64,000 nt of DNA from CBDCUQ01 sp965222835. GTDB taxonomy: Bacteria > Pseudomonadota > Alphaproteobacteria > Rhizobiales > Hyphomicrobiaceae. This document shows positions 6,957 to 15,537 of the stretch, in pieces. The position numbers and the translations under genes were made by a program. A model generated the notes under the pieces. The model was not told the DNA's origin. It made no database searches and worked only from the letters and a program-made list of their open reading frames with translations. The stretch is from positions 868,001 to 932,000 of the forward strand of contig CBDCUQ010000003.1 in NCBI GenBank assembly GCA_965222835.1, written 5' to 3'. Positions within the stretch are counted from its first letter, which is position 1. Each line of letters starts with the position of its first letter.

Positions 6957-8449
6957 CGGCGATCGAGCTTCATCTGCCTGTTCTACCGGTGCTGGTGCCG
7001 CTCATCGCGGCCCTTCTTGCTGCGTTCTGCCGGCGAGGGACGACCGCTTGGGGTATCGCGCTTATTGCCACCTGGTCGGCTGCGGCTGTCGGGTGGTGGC
7101 TTGTTTTGGTGGTGACGTCGACGGGGCAGCCGATCTCCTACCCGCTCGGTGGCTGGATGCCGCCGATCGGCATCGAATATCGCATCGACGTTCTAAATGC
7201 CTTCGTGGTGGCGGCCGTCACCTCAATCGGTGCGGTGATTATGCCCTATGCCCGCAAGAGCGTGGCGCACGAGATCGACTCGCACAATCAGGCGTGGTTC
7301 TACACCATGTATCTCTTGTGCCTCTCCGGGCTGCTCGGCATGGCCGTGACGGGGGACGCTTTCAATGCCTTCGTCTTCATGGAGATTTCGTCGCTATCGA
7401 CGTATGTTCTTATCGCCCTCGGCCGCGACCGGCGGGCGCTGGTGTCGTCTTACCGCTATCTCATCATGGGCACGATTGGCGCGACGCTCTACGTGATTGG
7501 CGTTGGGCTGTTGTATGTCGTGACGGGCAGTCTCAACTTCTACGACATCGCGACCCGGCTTGGGTCTGCATCGGCTGAATTCTCGCGGCCGGTTCTGGCG
7601 GCGCTCGCCTTTTTGACGGTCGGTGTCAGTCTCAAGCTGGCACTGTTCCCTCTGCATTTTTGGCTGCCGAATGCGTATGCGTATGCACCGTCTGCCGCCA
7701 CCGCGTTTCTTGCCGGAAGCGCTACCAAGGTCGCCGTTTATCTGCTGATCCGCCTTTTCTTCTCCGTCTTCGGTATCGAGCTCGACTTTGGGGCGATGCC
7801 TGTTGCGCCGGTTCTGCTGGTGTTGTCCGCCGCCGCGATGCTTATTGCCTCGCTCAGCGCGGCATTCGACGGCGACGCCAAACGCATGCTGGCTTATTCG
7901 TCGGTGGCACAGATTGGTTACATCACGCTTGGCCTCGCCTTAATGAACCAGAGCGGGCTGACGGCCAGCATCGTGCATCTTCTCAACCACGCGGCGATCA
8001 AAGCGGCGTTGTTCATGGCAATGGGGGCGGTCTTTTATCGCGTTGGTTCGGTGAAGATTGCGGACCTTGCAGGTGTTGGACGGCGCATGCCGTTGACCAT
8101 GGCCGCCTTCGTCGTTGCAGGGCTCGGGATCATCGGTGTGCCTGGAACTGCTGGCTTCATCTCGAAGTGGTATCTTGCTCTTGGGGCCTTGGAGCAGGGC
8201 TATTGGGGAGTTGTCTCCCTGATCGTCGCCAGCTCGCTGATCGCCGTCGTCTACATCGGCCGCGTGGTCGAGGCCGCGTACTTTCACGAACCCGGTCCGA
8301 ACGTTTCCGAGGCCGGAGAGCCGCCGCTGTCGATGCTGATCCCGCTAATTGTTTTAGCGCTGGCAACGATCTGGCTCGGCCTTGACACACGGTTCAGCGT
8401 TGACATCGCGGCGGAGGCGGCGAAGGGCTTGCTCGGAGGGCTCAAATGA
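6953..8449 (+). CDS. mrpD: Antiporter-like subunit 1 (MrpD/NuoN-NuoM family)
   Basis: The 498-residue product has about 14 helices and the proton-conducting transporter core. The conserved helix glutamate is in FNAFVFMEISSLSTYVL (near residue 143) and the helix lysine in SLKLALFPLHFWLPNAYAYA (near residue 227). RMLAYSSVAQIGYITLG and LLNHAAIKAALFMAMGAVFY follow. These residues line the proton path in complex I and Mrp antiporters. It is the first of three large antiporter-like subunits in the operon, and its place behind mrpC is that of MbhH/MrpD. Confidence 0.88.
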   Translation: MTAIELHLPVLPVLVPLIAALLAAFCRRGTTAWGIALIATWSAAAVGWWLVLVVTSTGQPISYPLGGWMPPIGIEYRIDVLNAFVVAAVTSIGAVIMPYARKSVAHEIDSHNQAWFYTMYLLCLSGLLGMAVTGDAFNAFVFMEISSLSTYVLIALGRDRRALVSSYRYLIMGTIGATLYVIGVGLLYVVTGSLNFYDIATRLGSASAEFSRPVLAALAFLTVGVSLKLALFPLHFWLPNAYAYAPSAATAFLAGSATKVAVYLLIRLFFSVFGIELDFGAMPVAPVLLVLSAAAMLIASLSAAFDGDAKRMLAYSSVAQIGYITLGLALMNQSGLTASIVHLLNHAAIKAALFMAMGAVFYRVGSVKIADLAGVGRRMPLTMAAFVVAGLGIIGVPGTAGFISKWYLALGALEQGYWGVVSLIVASSLIAVVYIGRVVEAAYFHEPGPNVSEAGEPPLSMLIPLIVLALATIWLGLDTRFSVDIAAEAAKGLLGGLK

Positions 8450-9954
8450 GTATGCCCTATCCTCCCGAGACCCTGATGCTTGCGGCCCTGGTGATTCCAC
8501 TTGTTGCATCGCTGCTCACTCCGTTGTTTGGCCGCTGGCCAAACCTGCGCGAAGCACTAACGCTGGCGGCGGCCGGGCTTGTCGTTTTCATTGTCTGGAG
8601 TCTTGCGCCACATGTGCTTGCGGGTGCCCGTCCCGAGGCGACGCTTATCAAAGTTGTTCCGGGGCTGACGCTAGCCTTTGCCGCCGAACCGCTGGGCATG
8701 CTCTTTGCGTTGGTGGCAGGATCGTTGTGGATCGTCAACGTGATCTACAGCATCGGCTTTATGCGCGGTGGTAACGAGCCGCGTCAGACGCAATTCTATG
8801 TCTGCTTCGGTGTTGCCATCGCCTCGACGATGGGCATTGCGTTCGCCAAGAATCTGTTCACGCTGTTCGTATTCTACGAGATCCTGACGCTGTCGACCTA
8901 TCCGCTGGTCGCACACCGGGGTACGCCCGATGCCATGCGCGCGGGGCGGCTTTACCTGCTTATGCTGCTCGGTACGTCAATGGTTCTTCTATTGCCGGCG
9001 ATCATTGCGACGGGTGTGCTGGCGGGAACGCTGGATTTCGCACCCGGCGGCATTCTGTCGGGCAAGGCCGGAATGACCGCCATGGGCCTTTTGTTGGCTC
9101 TGTTCGTGTTCGGCATCGGCAAGGCTGCTCTAATGCCGTTTCATTTCTGGCTACCTGCCGCCATGGTCGCGCCGGCACCGGTGAGCGCGCTTCTGCACGC
9201 GGTGGCGGTCGTCAAGGCTGGCGTTTTTGCTGTGCTCAAGGTCGTCGTCTACGTCTTCGGCCTTGACGCCGTCACGCAAACACCAGCCACGGACTGGCTG
9301 ATCGTTGTCGCCATTGTTACGTTGATTGGCGCCTCTTTAACGGCGCTCGGTAGCGACAACATCAAAGCGCGCCTGGCCTACTCGACGGTCAGCCAGCTCG
9401 CGTATGTCGTGCTCGGTGCGCTCATTGCCAGCAACATGAGCGTGATCGGTTCGGGCATGCATATCGCCATGCATGCTGCGGGAAAGATCACACTGTTTTT
9501 CTGTGCCGGTGCGATTTATCTCGCGTCAAGAAAGACCCTGGTCAGTGAGCTGGACGGTCTGGGGCGCGCCCTGCCGATCACCATGGGAGCCTTTCTGGTG
9601 GCATCGCTCAGCGTCATCGGCGTTCCTCCGCTCGGCGGGTCTTGGGCCAAGTGGTATCTCGTCCTCGGGGCGCTGGATGCCGGGCAGATGCTTGCCGTTG
9701 GCGCGCTGATGCTCAGTTCGGTTTTGAGCGTCGCCTATTTGATGCCGATCGTCGCCCGCGCCTTTTTTCGGGCACGCCCTGACGCGCCACACGGCAGTGA
9801 GACGGTCATACAGGAAGCCCCGTTGTCGTGCCTCATTGCGCTCTCACTCACGTCGCTGATGTGCCTCGCCTTGTTCTTCGGGGCAGGCCTATTTGAAGAT
9901 CTCATGGCTTCGGCGCTCTCCATGCCGGCGCCCGTGTCAGAAGGAACACTTTAA
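8446..9954 (+). CDS. Antiporter-like subunit 2 (MrpD/NuoM-like)
   Basis: The 502-residue membrane protein belongs to the same family as its upstream neighbour. It has LFTLFVFYEILTLSTYPLVA with the helix glutamate, GKAALMPFHFWLPAAMVAPA with the helix lysine, SALLHAVAVVKAGVF, and RLAYSTVSQLAYVVLG. This is closer to the NuoM/MrpD pattern, whereas the preceding protein has YAYAPSAATAFL at the corresponding place. A second subunit of this kind directly behind MrpD is not part of the canonical seven-subunit Mrp set. The ATG overlaps the previous stop. Confidence 0.85.
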   Translation: MSMPYPPETLMLAALVIPLVASLLTPLFGRWPNLREALTLAAAGLVVFIVWSLAPHVLAGARPEATLIKVVPGLTLAFAAEPLGMLFALVAGSLWIVNVIYSIGFMRGGNEPRQTQFYVCFGVAIASTMGIAFAKNLFTLFVFYEILTLSTYPLVAHRGTPDAMRAGRLYLLMLLGTSMVLLLPAIIATGVLAGTLDFAPGGILSGKAGMTAMGLLLALFVFGIGKAALMPFHFWLPAAMVAPAPVSALLHAVAVVKAGVFAVLKVVVYVFGLDAVTQTPATDWLIVVAIVTLIGASLTALGSDNIKARLAYSTVSQLAYVVLGALIASNMSVIGSGMHIAMHAAGKITLFFCAGAIYLASRKTLVSELDGLGRALPITMGAFLVASLSVIGVPPLGGSWAKWYLVLGALDAGQMLAVGALMLSSVLSVAYLMPIVARAFFRARPDAPHGSETVIQEAPLSCLIALSLTSLMCLALFFGAGLFEDLMASALSMPAPVSEGTL

Positions 9955-10238
9955 TGACAGAGAACACCGAGCAGGGTGCGGGCACTCGGCCGGGTGGTGA
10001 GCGGACCTATTGGCTGGATAAGCCGGCCAATGTGGACAAGCTCATTCGATGGTTCTTTTTGAGCTGTGCGGTCCTTATCGCGATTGACTTCCTGGTCCCC
10101 AAGCAAGGTCCATTTGAGATCGAGCACATGTGGGGCTTCTACGGGATCTTTGGGTTCTTCGCCTGTGTCGCGCTGGTGCTGATCGCGAAGCAAATGCGGA
10201 AAGTCGTGATGCGCTCCGAGGACTATTATGACCGCTGA
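9954..10238 (+). CDS. Small two-helix membrane protein of the antiporter operon
   Basis: The 94-residue product has a charged N-terminus (residues 1-30), one helix LIRWFFLSCAVLIAIDFLV, the loop PKQGPFEIEHMWGFYGIFG, and a second helix FFACVALVLIAKQMR. It ends MRSEDYYDR. Similar small proteins occur beside antiporter-like subunits in other bacteria, but I know of no assigned function. It may be an accessory or assembly subunit of the complex. It starts on the last base of the previous stop and overlaps the next gene by 11 bases. Confidence 0.75.
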   Translation: MTENTEQGAGTRPGGERTYWLDKPANVDKLIRWFFLSCAVLIAIDFLVPKQGPFEIEHMWGFYGIFGFFACVALVLIAKQMRKVVMRSEDYYDR

Positions 10239-11919
10239 GATGTCGCCAGCCTTCATCTTGATCCTGGGTGCTCTCATCGTGCCCGTGTTGCGCGGTCGTC
10301 TCCACTCCGCCTTCATGCTGGCATTGCCGGCATTGGCCTTCTGGCATTTGATGGGGCTGCCGATGGGGCAGTTCGGTGAGATCCAGATCTTCGATCTGAC
10401 GCTGGTTACGCTGCGTGTCGATCGGTTGAGTCAGCTGTTTGGTTACATCTTCCTCGTCGCAACCGCGATCTGTATTGTCTTCTCGCTGCATGTTCGCGAC
10501 ACGATGCAACACGTGGCGGGACTGATCTATGCGGGCGGCGCACTTGGCGCCGTGTTCGCCGGCGATCTCTTGTCCTTCTTTTTGTTCTGGGAAGTGATTG
10601 CCATCGCCTCGGTGTTCTTGATTTGGGCTGCGCGGACCGAGCGGTCCGTCGCTGCGGGGATGCGCTACCTGATCATCCACATCGGATCCGGTATGCTGTT
10701 GCTCGTCGGCTTGATGCTGCACTACCGGTATACGGGTTGGCTCGCCTTTGATCACCTGGGGCTGGGGTCTCCCGGCACACTGCTCATTCTCCTGGCGTTC
10801 GGTATCAAGTGCGCGTTCCCACTGCTGCACTCCTGGCTGATCGACGCCTATCCCGAAGCGACGGTGACCGGCACGGTTTACCTCTCCTCGTTCACCACCA
10901 AGGTTGCAGTCTACGCATTGGCGCGCGGCTATGCCGGAACCGAGATTCTCATTCCCATTGGTGCGGCCATGACGGCGTTTCCGATCTTTTACGCCGTGAT
11001 TGAAAACGACTTGCGGCGGGTGCTCGCTTACAGCCTCAACAACCAGCTTGGGTTCATGGTTGTCGGCGTCGGCATCGGGACCGATCTGGCGCTCAACGGC
11101 GCCGTAGCCCACGCGTTCGCCGACATCCTCTTCAAGGGCCTGCTCTTTATGTCGATGGGTGCCGTGCTGTTCCGCGTGGGTACGGTCAAGGGCTCGGAAC
11201 TTGGCGGCCTTTATAAATCGATGCCCTGGACAACCGGGTTCTGCATGGTCGGCGCCGCGTCGATTTCAGCGTTTCCGCTCTTCAGCGGGTTTGTCACCAA
11301 ATCCATGGTGATCGGGGCTGCGATGGAGGGTGGCTATTTCTGGACGTGGATGATCCTGTTGTTTGCGAGCGCGGGTGTGTTTCACCATGCCGGCATCAAG
11401 ATCCCGTACTTCGCCTTCTTCGCCCATGACTCGGGTAAACGCTGCGAAGAGGCTCCGACCAACATGCTAATCGCGATGGGTGTGGCCGCCGCGCTCTGTA
11501 TTGGCATCGGGGTTTTTCCGGGTGCGTTTTATGCGCTGCTCCCTTATCAGTCGAGCTATCACCCCTACTCCCTCGACCACGTGGTAGCGCAGACGCAATT
11601 GCTGTTCTTTTCCGCGCTTGCCTTTACCGTGTTGATGCGCACTGGCGTATATCCGCCGGAGTTGCGCTCGACGAACCTTGATGTGGACTGGTTCTACCGG
11701 CGGCTGGGGCGCTGGATCGTGGATGCCTTCTATCAGGGGAGTAACGTGGCTTGGTCGCGGCTGGGCCACTGGGTGGCGGCGATTGCCACGGCCATCAAGT
11801 TGCTCATTTATCGGTATCATGGGCCCGATGGCATTTTCGGACGCACCTGGCCGACGGGGTCAATGGCGTTTTGGACCACGGTGATGCTGGGCGCCTTCCT
11901 GATCCTGAATTACGTCTAA
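10228..11919 (+). CDS. Antiporter-like subunit 3 (Na+/H+ antiporter subunit D family, NuoL/MrpA-N-terminal type)
   Basis: The 563-residue product carries the third set of proton-path residues: LLSFFLFWEVIAIASVFLIW (helix glutamate), FGIKCAFPLLHSWLIDAYPE (helix lysine and histidine), TGTVYLSSFTTKVAVYALA, and RRVLAYSLNNQLGFMVVGVG. A tail of about 100 residues after LFFSALAFTVLMRTGVYPPE ends in a last helix, which recalls the lateral-helix region of long antiporter-like subunits. The start overlaps the small gene upstream. It closes the operon; the next gene begins 85 bases further on. Confidence 0.85.
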   Translation: MTAEMSPAFILILGALIVPVLRGRLHSAFMLALPALAFWHLMGLPMGQFGEIQIFDLTLVTLRVDRLSQLFGYIFLVATAICIVFSLHVRDTMQHVAGLIYAGGALGAVFAGDLLSFFLFWEVIAIASVFLIWAARTERSVAAGMRYLIIHIGSGMLLLVGLMLHYRYTGWLAFDHLGLGSPGTLLILLAFGIKCAFPLLHSWLIDAYPEATVTGTVYLSSFTTKVAVYALARGYAGTEILIPIGAAMTAFPIFYAVIENDLRRVLAYSLNNQLGFMVVGVGIGTDLALNGAVAHAFADILFKGLLFMSMGAVLFRVGTVKGSELGGLYKSMPWTTGFCMVGAASISAFPLFSGFVTKSMVIGAAMEGGYFWTWMILLFASAGVFHHAGIKIPYFAFFAHDSGKRCEEAPTNMLIAMGVAAALCIGIGVFPGAFYALLPYQSSYHPYSLDHVVAQTQLLFFSALAFTVLMRTGVYPPELRSTNLDVDWFYRRLGRWIVDAFYQGSNVAWSRLGHWVAAIATAIKLLIYRYHGPDGIFGRTWPTGSMAFWTTVMLGAFLILNYV

Positions 11920-12004
11920 CCATTTCCAAAGCATCTCAGACTTGCTGCGGGCGGTTGCCGGTGTATCGTGGCTTGGTATTCGACTGAACGTTCTGGGGGC
12001 ATAC

Positions 12005-12841
12005 ATGCGGTACTTACAATTGTTTTTCTTGATGCTGTTTCTTTCGTTGGCGCCGGCGATTGCCGCGGCGGGTGAGGCAGTTCTTTCCATTGAAACGTCC
12101 GAGGGAACGTCGACCTTTACGGCAACTCAGCTTCTCGAACGCAGGGACCGCACCTCAATTACGATCGAGCCCGATCCGTCCTACAAGCAGCCGATGACGT
12201 ATGCCGCCGTGCCGGTCTTGAGCCTCATTCCCGATCGGCTGTTCAAGGACTTCGATACACTCGAGGCGCGGGCAACGGACGGCTTCGTTTCGCAGCTTCC
12301 GCTGGCGTTGTTCAAGAGAGCGGGTTCAGGGGGCTCTGTTCCCTGGCTCGCCATCGAAGATCCGAAGGCGCCATGGCCCAAATTGCCCGACAAGTCTGTC
12401 AGCGCCGGGCCCTTCTATGTGATCTGGCTGAATCCTGAACGCTCGAACGTCGGACCGGAGCAATGGCCCTACGCCTTATCCGCCTTGAAGCTTGTTCTGT
12501 CGCCCGCCAAGCGCTGGCCTCAGATGGCGGTTGCAGACGACGTGCCGAAGGACGCACGTGAACACCGCGGTCTCTCAAGCTTCATCAAGCACTGTCTTGC
12601 CTGTCACCGGATCAAAGGTGCCGGGGAAGCGGAGGTGGGTCCCGATCTGGCGGAGCCGATGGCGCCGACCGTCTATTTGAGCCCGCTCGGGTTGAGACTG
12701 CTGATCCGCAACCCGGCGTCGGTGCGTACGTGGCCGGATCAAAAGATGCCGGGCTTTTCGCGCGAGGCGCTGCCGGACGGCGAGCTTGAAGATCTCATTT
12801 CTTATCTCGCCTATGTCGCCAAGCGCCGCGCCGGGCCTTAA
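12005..12841 (+). CDS. Periplasmic monohaem cytochrome c with N-terminal non-haem domain
   Basis: The ATG at 12005 gives 278 residues with a signal peptide (MRYLQLFFLMLFLSLAPAIA, cleavage after AAA near residue 23). Residues about 30-185 form a soluble domain that weakly recalls the oxidoreductase molybdopterin-binding fold without clear cofactor residues. The haem motif CLACH is at about residue 197 and the likely axial methionine is in KMPGF at about 246. It is therefore a periplasmic c-type electron carrier. An in-frame start 21 codons further upstream would spoil the signal peptide. Its partner is unknown, though the place behind the antiporter operon and before a small membrane protein suggests a respiratory link. 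Confidence 0.75.
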   Translation: MRYLQLFFLMLFLSLAPAIAAAGEAVLSIETSEGTSTFTATQLLERRDRTSITIEPDPSYKQPMTYAAVPVLSLIPDRLFKDFDTLEARATDGFVSQLPLALFKRAGSGGSVPWLAIEDPKAPWPKLPDKSVSAGPFYVIWLNPERSNVGPEQWPYALSALKLVLSPAKRWPQMAVADDVPKDAREHRGLSSFIKHCLACHRIKGAGEAEVGPDLAEPMAPTVYLSPLGLRLLIRNPASVRTWPDQKMPGFSREALPDGELEDLISYLAYVAKRRAGP

Positions 12842-12880
12842 GCTGTGTGCTAGGCCTGAGTTTCAGGAGGGGAGGGTCAT

Positions 12881-13333
12881 ATGTCTGAAGCAGAACTCTT
12901 GCATCTCAGCTTCGTGACGAACGAAGCAATGATGGCGGTCTTCTCAATGTTCTTTGCCATCGTGTCGGCGTACCTGGCCGGGCTTTACTTCTTCCTGCAC
13001 CGCTCGCCGGCGCCAATCCGGGTTCTGGCGTTTTCCCTGCTCACGGCGGCGTTTGTTTTTCTTGGCCAGGCCATGGCGGGTATCGAAAGCCGCGCCAAAG
13101 GAATTATTGCCGCCTGGAAGACGATTGAAAACCCGGTTACGGGCATTCAGAATCTTGAGCAGCTTGCGATTCCTCTCCCTTTACAAGTTGTCATGAATGA
13201 CACCCAGATTGCATCTTTGTCTTATGATGGGTTCACGACCGGGTCGATTATGGGATGGATTGTTGCAATCGCGGTCTATCTGGCGCTTGCCTACCTGACG
13301 TTCTTCTACCGATGGCCGCAGGGGCAGAGGTAG
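12881..13333 (+). CDS. Small membrane protein of unknown function
   Basis: The 150-residue protein follows a near-perfect ribosome-binding site (AGGAGGGGAGGG at about 12865). Three hydrophobic segments are seen at about residues 17-37 (AVFSMFFAIVSAYLAGLYFF), 46-64 (RVLAFSLLTAAFVFLGQAM) and 121-141 (IMGWIVAIAVYLALAYLTFF). The middle part, including PLPLQVVMNDTQIASLSYDG, is likely outside the membrane. I do not recognise a family. It lies 39 bases behind the cytochrome c gene and is probably co-transcribed. Confidence 0.65.
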   Translation: MSEAELLHLSFVTNEAMMAVFSMFFAIVSAYLAGLYFFLHRSPAPIRVLAFSLLTAAFVFLGQAMAGIESRAKGIIAAWKTIENPVTGIQNLEQLAIPLPLQVVMNDTQIASLSYDGFTTGSIMGWIVAIAVYLALAYLTFFYRWPQGQR

Positions 13334-13365
13334 GTACGTTTCGTCTTTCGAACGGTTGAGTTGCG

Positions 13366-14385
13366 CTAACGGTTACACGCCCGCTGTGTCGGCTCGACAA
13401 ACTCTCCAATGACGCGGTCGTGCCAGGCTTCGTGGGAGTCCGTTGCGTGAAAGCCGACGTGTCCGCCGCTTGGCGCGAGATGGACGTCTATCGGCTTGGG
13501 ACAATTCTTTACAAGCTCCCGATACGGCGTCGCAGGAATCCAAGGATCGTTCTCCGCGTGAATCATGAGCGTTGGAACGCTGATATCATTCAAGACGTTC
13601 ATACCGGCGGTTTTGGCGTAATAGTCCGGCGCATCGGCGAAACCGTTACGGGGTGCGATCACATCGTTGTCGAAAGCGTAAATTGTTTTCGCATTCGTGA
13701 TGGCCGCTCTTTCATTAGCGCTGAGTTGCGCCCTTAAGCCGAGGTAGTCTTGCTTCATGCGGCCCAGGAGCCAGGCGTGATAGAGCCAATTGCGCGGCGC
13801 CATGAGGCGCCGTGCTGCCTCAATCGGTATGATTGGGGCAGACACCGTTGCGGCGCCGAAGACATTGCCCTTCCCGAAATCGCCGCCCAGGAAGTTCAGG
13901 AGAATGTTTCCGCCGAGCGAAAAGCCGATCAGGACGAGGCCGCGTTCGGTCATCTCCGCATCCAATCCGCCAATCACGTCATCGAGATCGGATGCTCTGC
14001 CTGCATGATAGTACTGGCTACAGGATTTGTTCGATGCGCCCGCGCCGCGCAGGTTGAGGCGCAAGACCTGGCGGCCGCGTGTGAGATGGTATCTCGCCGT
14101 TTGCCGGATATAGGCACTTTCCGTGCAGCCTGTGAGGCCGTGGATGAGGATGATAAGTGGGCCTCTAACGTCCTGATGCGGCGTTTCGAGTGAGGCGATC
14201 AGCGTGTCACCTGATCCGTCGGATGTGGGAAACGCCAGAGCTCGCGACTGTCCGGGAAGCGGCGATCCATCCGGGAGAAACCAGTTGCGCAGGGTTTGCA
14301 GATCTCCACCCCACCACGGCGCCCGTTCCGCAAATGCGGGGACCGGTTTTTGTTCGACATGCAGGGCTGTTACGTCGGATGCCAT
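13366..14385 (-). CDS. YheT/EstB-type alpha/beta hydrolase
   Basis: The chosen ATG at 14385 has GGAG ten bases upstream and gives 339 residues; an open frame 38 codons longer looks non-coding. The order PLIILIHGLTGCTES, the nucleophile motif GFSLGGN, the acid in MIHAENDPWIPA and the histidine in GGHVGFHA give a complete Ser-Asp-His triad. The N-terminal PAFAERAPWWGGDLQTL and RLNLRGAGASNKSC are typical of the YheT/ABHD1-3 family. These are cytosolic esterases with unclear substrates. The gene is convergent with the membrane-protein gene to its left. Confidence 0.85.
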   Translation of the reverse strand: MASDVTALHVEQKPVPAFAERAPWWGGDLQTLRNWFLPDGSPLPGQSRALAFPTSDGSGDTLIASLETPHQDVRGPLIILIHGLTGCTESAYIRQTARYHLTRGRQVLRLNLRGAGASNKSCSQYYHAGRASDLDDVIGGLDAEMTERGLVLIGFSLGGNILLNFLGGDFGKGNVFGAATVSAPIIPIEAARRLMAPRNWLYHAWLLGRMKQDYLGLRAQLSANERAAITNAKTIYAFDNDVIAPRNGFADAPDYYAKTAGMNVLNDISVPTLMIHAENDPWIPATPYRELVKNCPKPIDVHLAPSGGHVGFHATDSHEAWHDRVIGEFVEPTQRACNR

Positions 14386-14538
14386 GAGTGCCGTCTCCAG
14401 GTTGGGCACGTGCGCCGCTACCGAACAGCTGATACGCGCCACTGTCGAGAGGTTTACGGAAGAAATTGACGACCGCGCGTTCCGCGTGGATGGTTTCACG
14501 CAGGTTCGACAAGTCTATGACGGGAACTGAGGGATGTG

Positions 14539-14625
14539 TGGTGCGGACGGCGAGACTCGAACTCGCACGGCGGTTAAGCCTCAGGATTTTAAGTCCTGTG
14601 TGTCTACCAGTTCCACCACGTCCGC
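14539..14625 (-). tRNA. tRNA-Leu (anticodon UAA)
   Basis: On the minus strand the acceptor arms GCGGACG (14619-14625) and CGTCCGC pair, and the 3' ACCA is encoded at 14539-14542. The anticodon stem is CAGGA/TCCTG around the loop CTTAAAA, which places TAA at positions 34-36. The T-arm contains GTTCGAGTC. With a long variable arm between the anticodon and T stems the total length is 87 bases, as expected for a leucine tRNA. Confidence 0.95.
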
Positions 14626-14790
14626 TGATCTTGGAACGGCGCTTTATGCGCTGTTCGTCCGTGACCCGCAAGCGGGTCGACAAACCGGGGATCTAGAGCA
14701 TGTTCAACTTACGTTGACGTGCCTGGCCAGCCAACGCCCCGCCCGCCGCTGTTCTCGTCCCGGCGCTTTCCCCGGGAGATCATCTCCACT

Positions 14791-14818
14791 GTCATCCCGG
14801 CATTCAATGCCGGGATCC
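14791..14818. repeat. Short palindromic intergenic repeat (forward)
   Basis: This is a 28-base near-palindrome that begins GTCATCCCGG and ends CCGGGATCC, with CATTCAATG in the middle. It lies in the 420-base gene-free stretch between tRNA-Leu and rimI, and the partner in opposite orientation is at 14929-14956. Its shape resembles REP-like intergenic elements. Nothing else was found in this stretch. Confidence 0.8.
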
Positions 14819-14928
14819 AAAGTGGCCTGTGCCTCGAAAGTTAGAACCAGGGCGCGGCGCGGGCCACACCCCGGTTCGATCCGCGGTCGATTTTGTTTTG
14901 AGCGAAATGTTGGCGCCAGTTGAACCCC

Positions 14929-14956
14929 GGATCCCGGGGTCAAGCCCCGGGTTGAC
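14929..14956. repeat. Short palindromic intergenic repeat (reverse)
   Basis: This 28-base element begins GGATCCCGGGG and ends CCCCGGGTTGAC, the reverse arrangement of the 14791 element. The same sequence family recurs at 30617 and 30925. Confidence 0.8.
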
Positions 14957-15045
14957 AGGTGCAATGATCTAGGGGCCTTCCAATCCATCATCGCTTTGGG
15001 TGGCCGGGCGGGGGAGCGGGTGGTTCGACTTTGACGGAACAGTGT

Positions 15046-15537
15046 CTAATTCCCTAAATCCAGTGCCAAGGTCACGGCATCCGCGGCTGCGCCGCCGTTG
15101 CGCGTATAATAGTCTTTGCGCCGACCCGTCTCGGCAAACCCCGCGGCGCGATAAAGCGCGAGGGCGCCCTCATTGTCGTCGGCGACCTCGAGAAACAAGC
15201 GCCGGGCCTCGGCCCGCTTTGCGGCTGTTGCCAATCCCTCCACGAGGCGGCGGCCGAGCCCGGCGCGCTGCCAATCCGGTGCAACGCCAATCGACAGGAT
15301 TTCCGCTTCGTCGGCCGCGAGTTGCCCCATGATGAAGCCGACCACCTGTTGTGATCCACCGTCGAAGGCCACGAACGACGTGGCGGCAGGGTGATCGAGA
15401 AGCTTGCGGATGCTCTCTTCATCCCAGGCGGGATCGAACAACATGGCGTGAAGACCGGCGACGGCATCCGCCCGGTCGAGCCCGGCCCAGAGCAGGCTCA
15501 CACGTTTCGGGTCGCGGTCTTGCTCAGCCGTGCTCAT
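15046..15537 (-). CDS. rimI: Ribosomal protein S18-alanine N-acetyltransferase
   Basis: The ATG at 15537 gives 163 residues with a GNAT fold. VVGFIMGQLAADEAEILSI, then VAPDWQRAGLGRRLVEGL (acetyl-CoA loop RAGLGRR) and RLFLEVADDNEGALALYRAA give the RimI pattern LEV...N..A..LY...GF. RimI acetylates the N-terminal alanine of ribosomal protein S18. The start overlaps the stop of tsaB in an ATGA arrangement, a pairing seen in many proteobacteria. An upstream ATG 17 codons earlier lies inside tsaB and is less likely. Confidence 0.85.
   Translation of the reverse strand: MSTAEQDRDPKRVSLLWAGLDRADAVAGLHAMLFDPAWDEESIRKLLDHPAATSFVAFDGGSQQVVGFIMGQLAADEAEILSIGVAPDWQRAGLGRRLVEGLATAAKRAEARRLFLEVADDNEGALALYRAAGFAETGRRKDYYTRNGGAAADAVTLALDLGN

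Noticed and set aside
10075..11112. 345-residue minus-strand frame
   Set aside because: It lies antisense to the third antiporter subunit and is rich in Q, H and R as expected for an antisense frame of a membrane-protein gene.
8446..11919. Complex I (nuo) genes
   Set aside because: The large subunits resemble NuoL/M/N, but the small E, F, G and B subunits show an Mrp/Mbh-type antiporter, and no hydrophilic Nuo subunits are present.
14539..14625. tRNA-Leu as an integration site of a mobile element
   Set aside because: No integrase, direct repeat of the tRNA 3' end or foreign-looking cargo is seen on either side.
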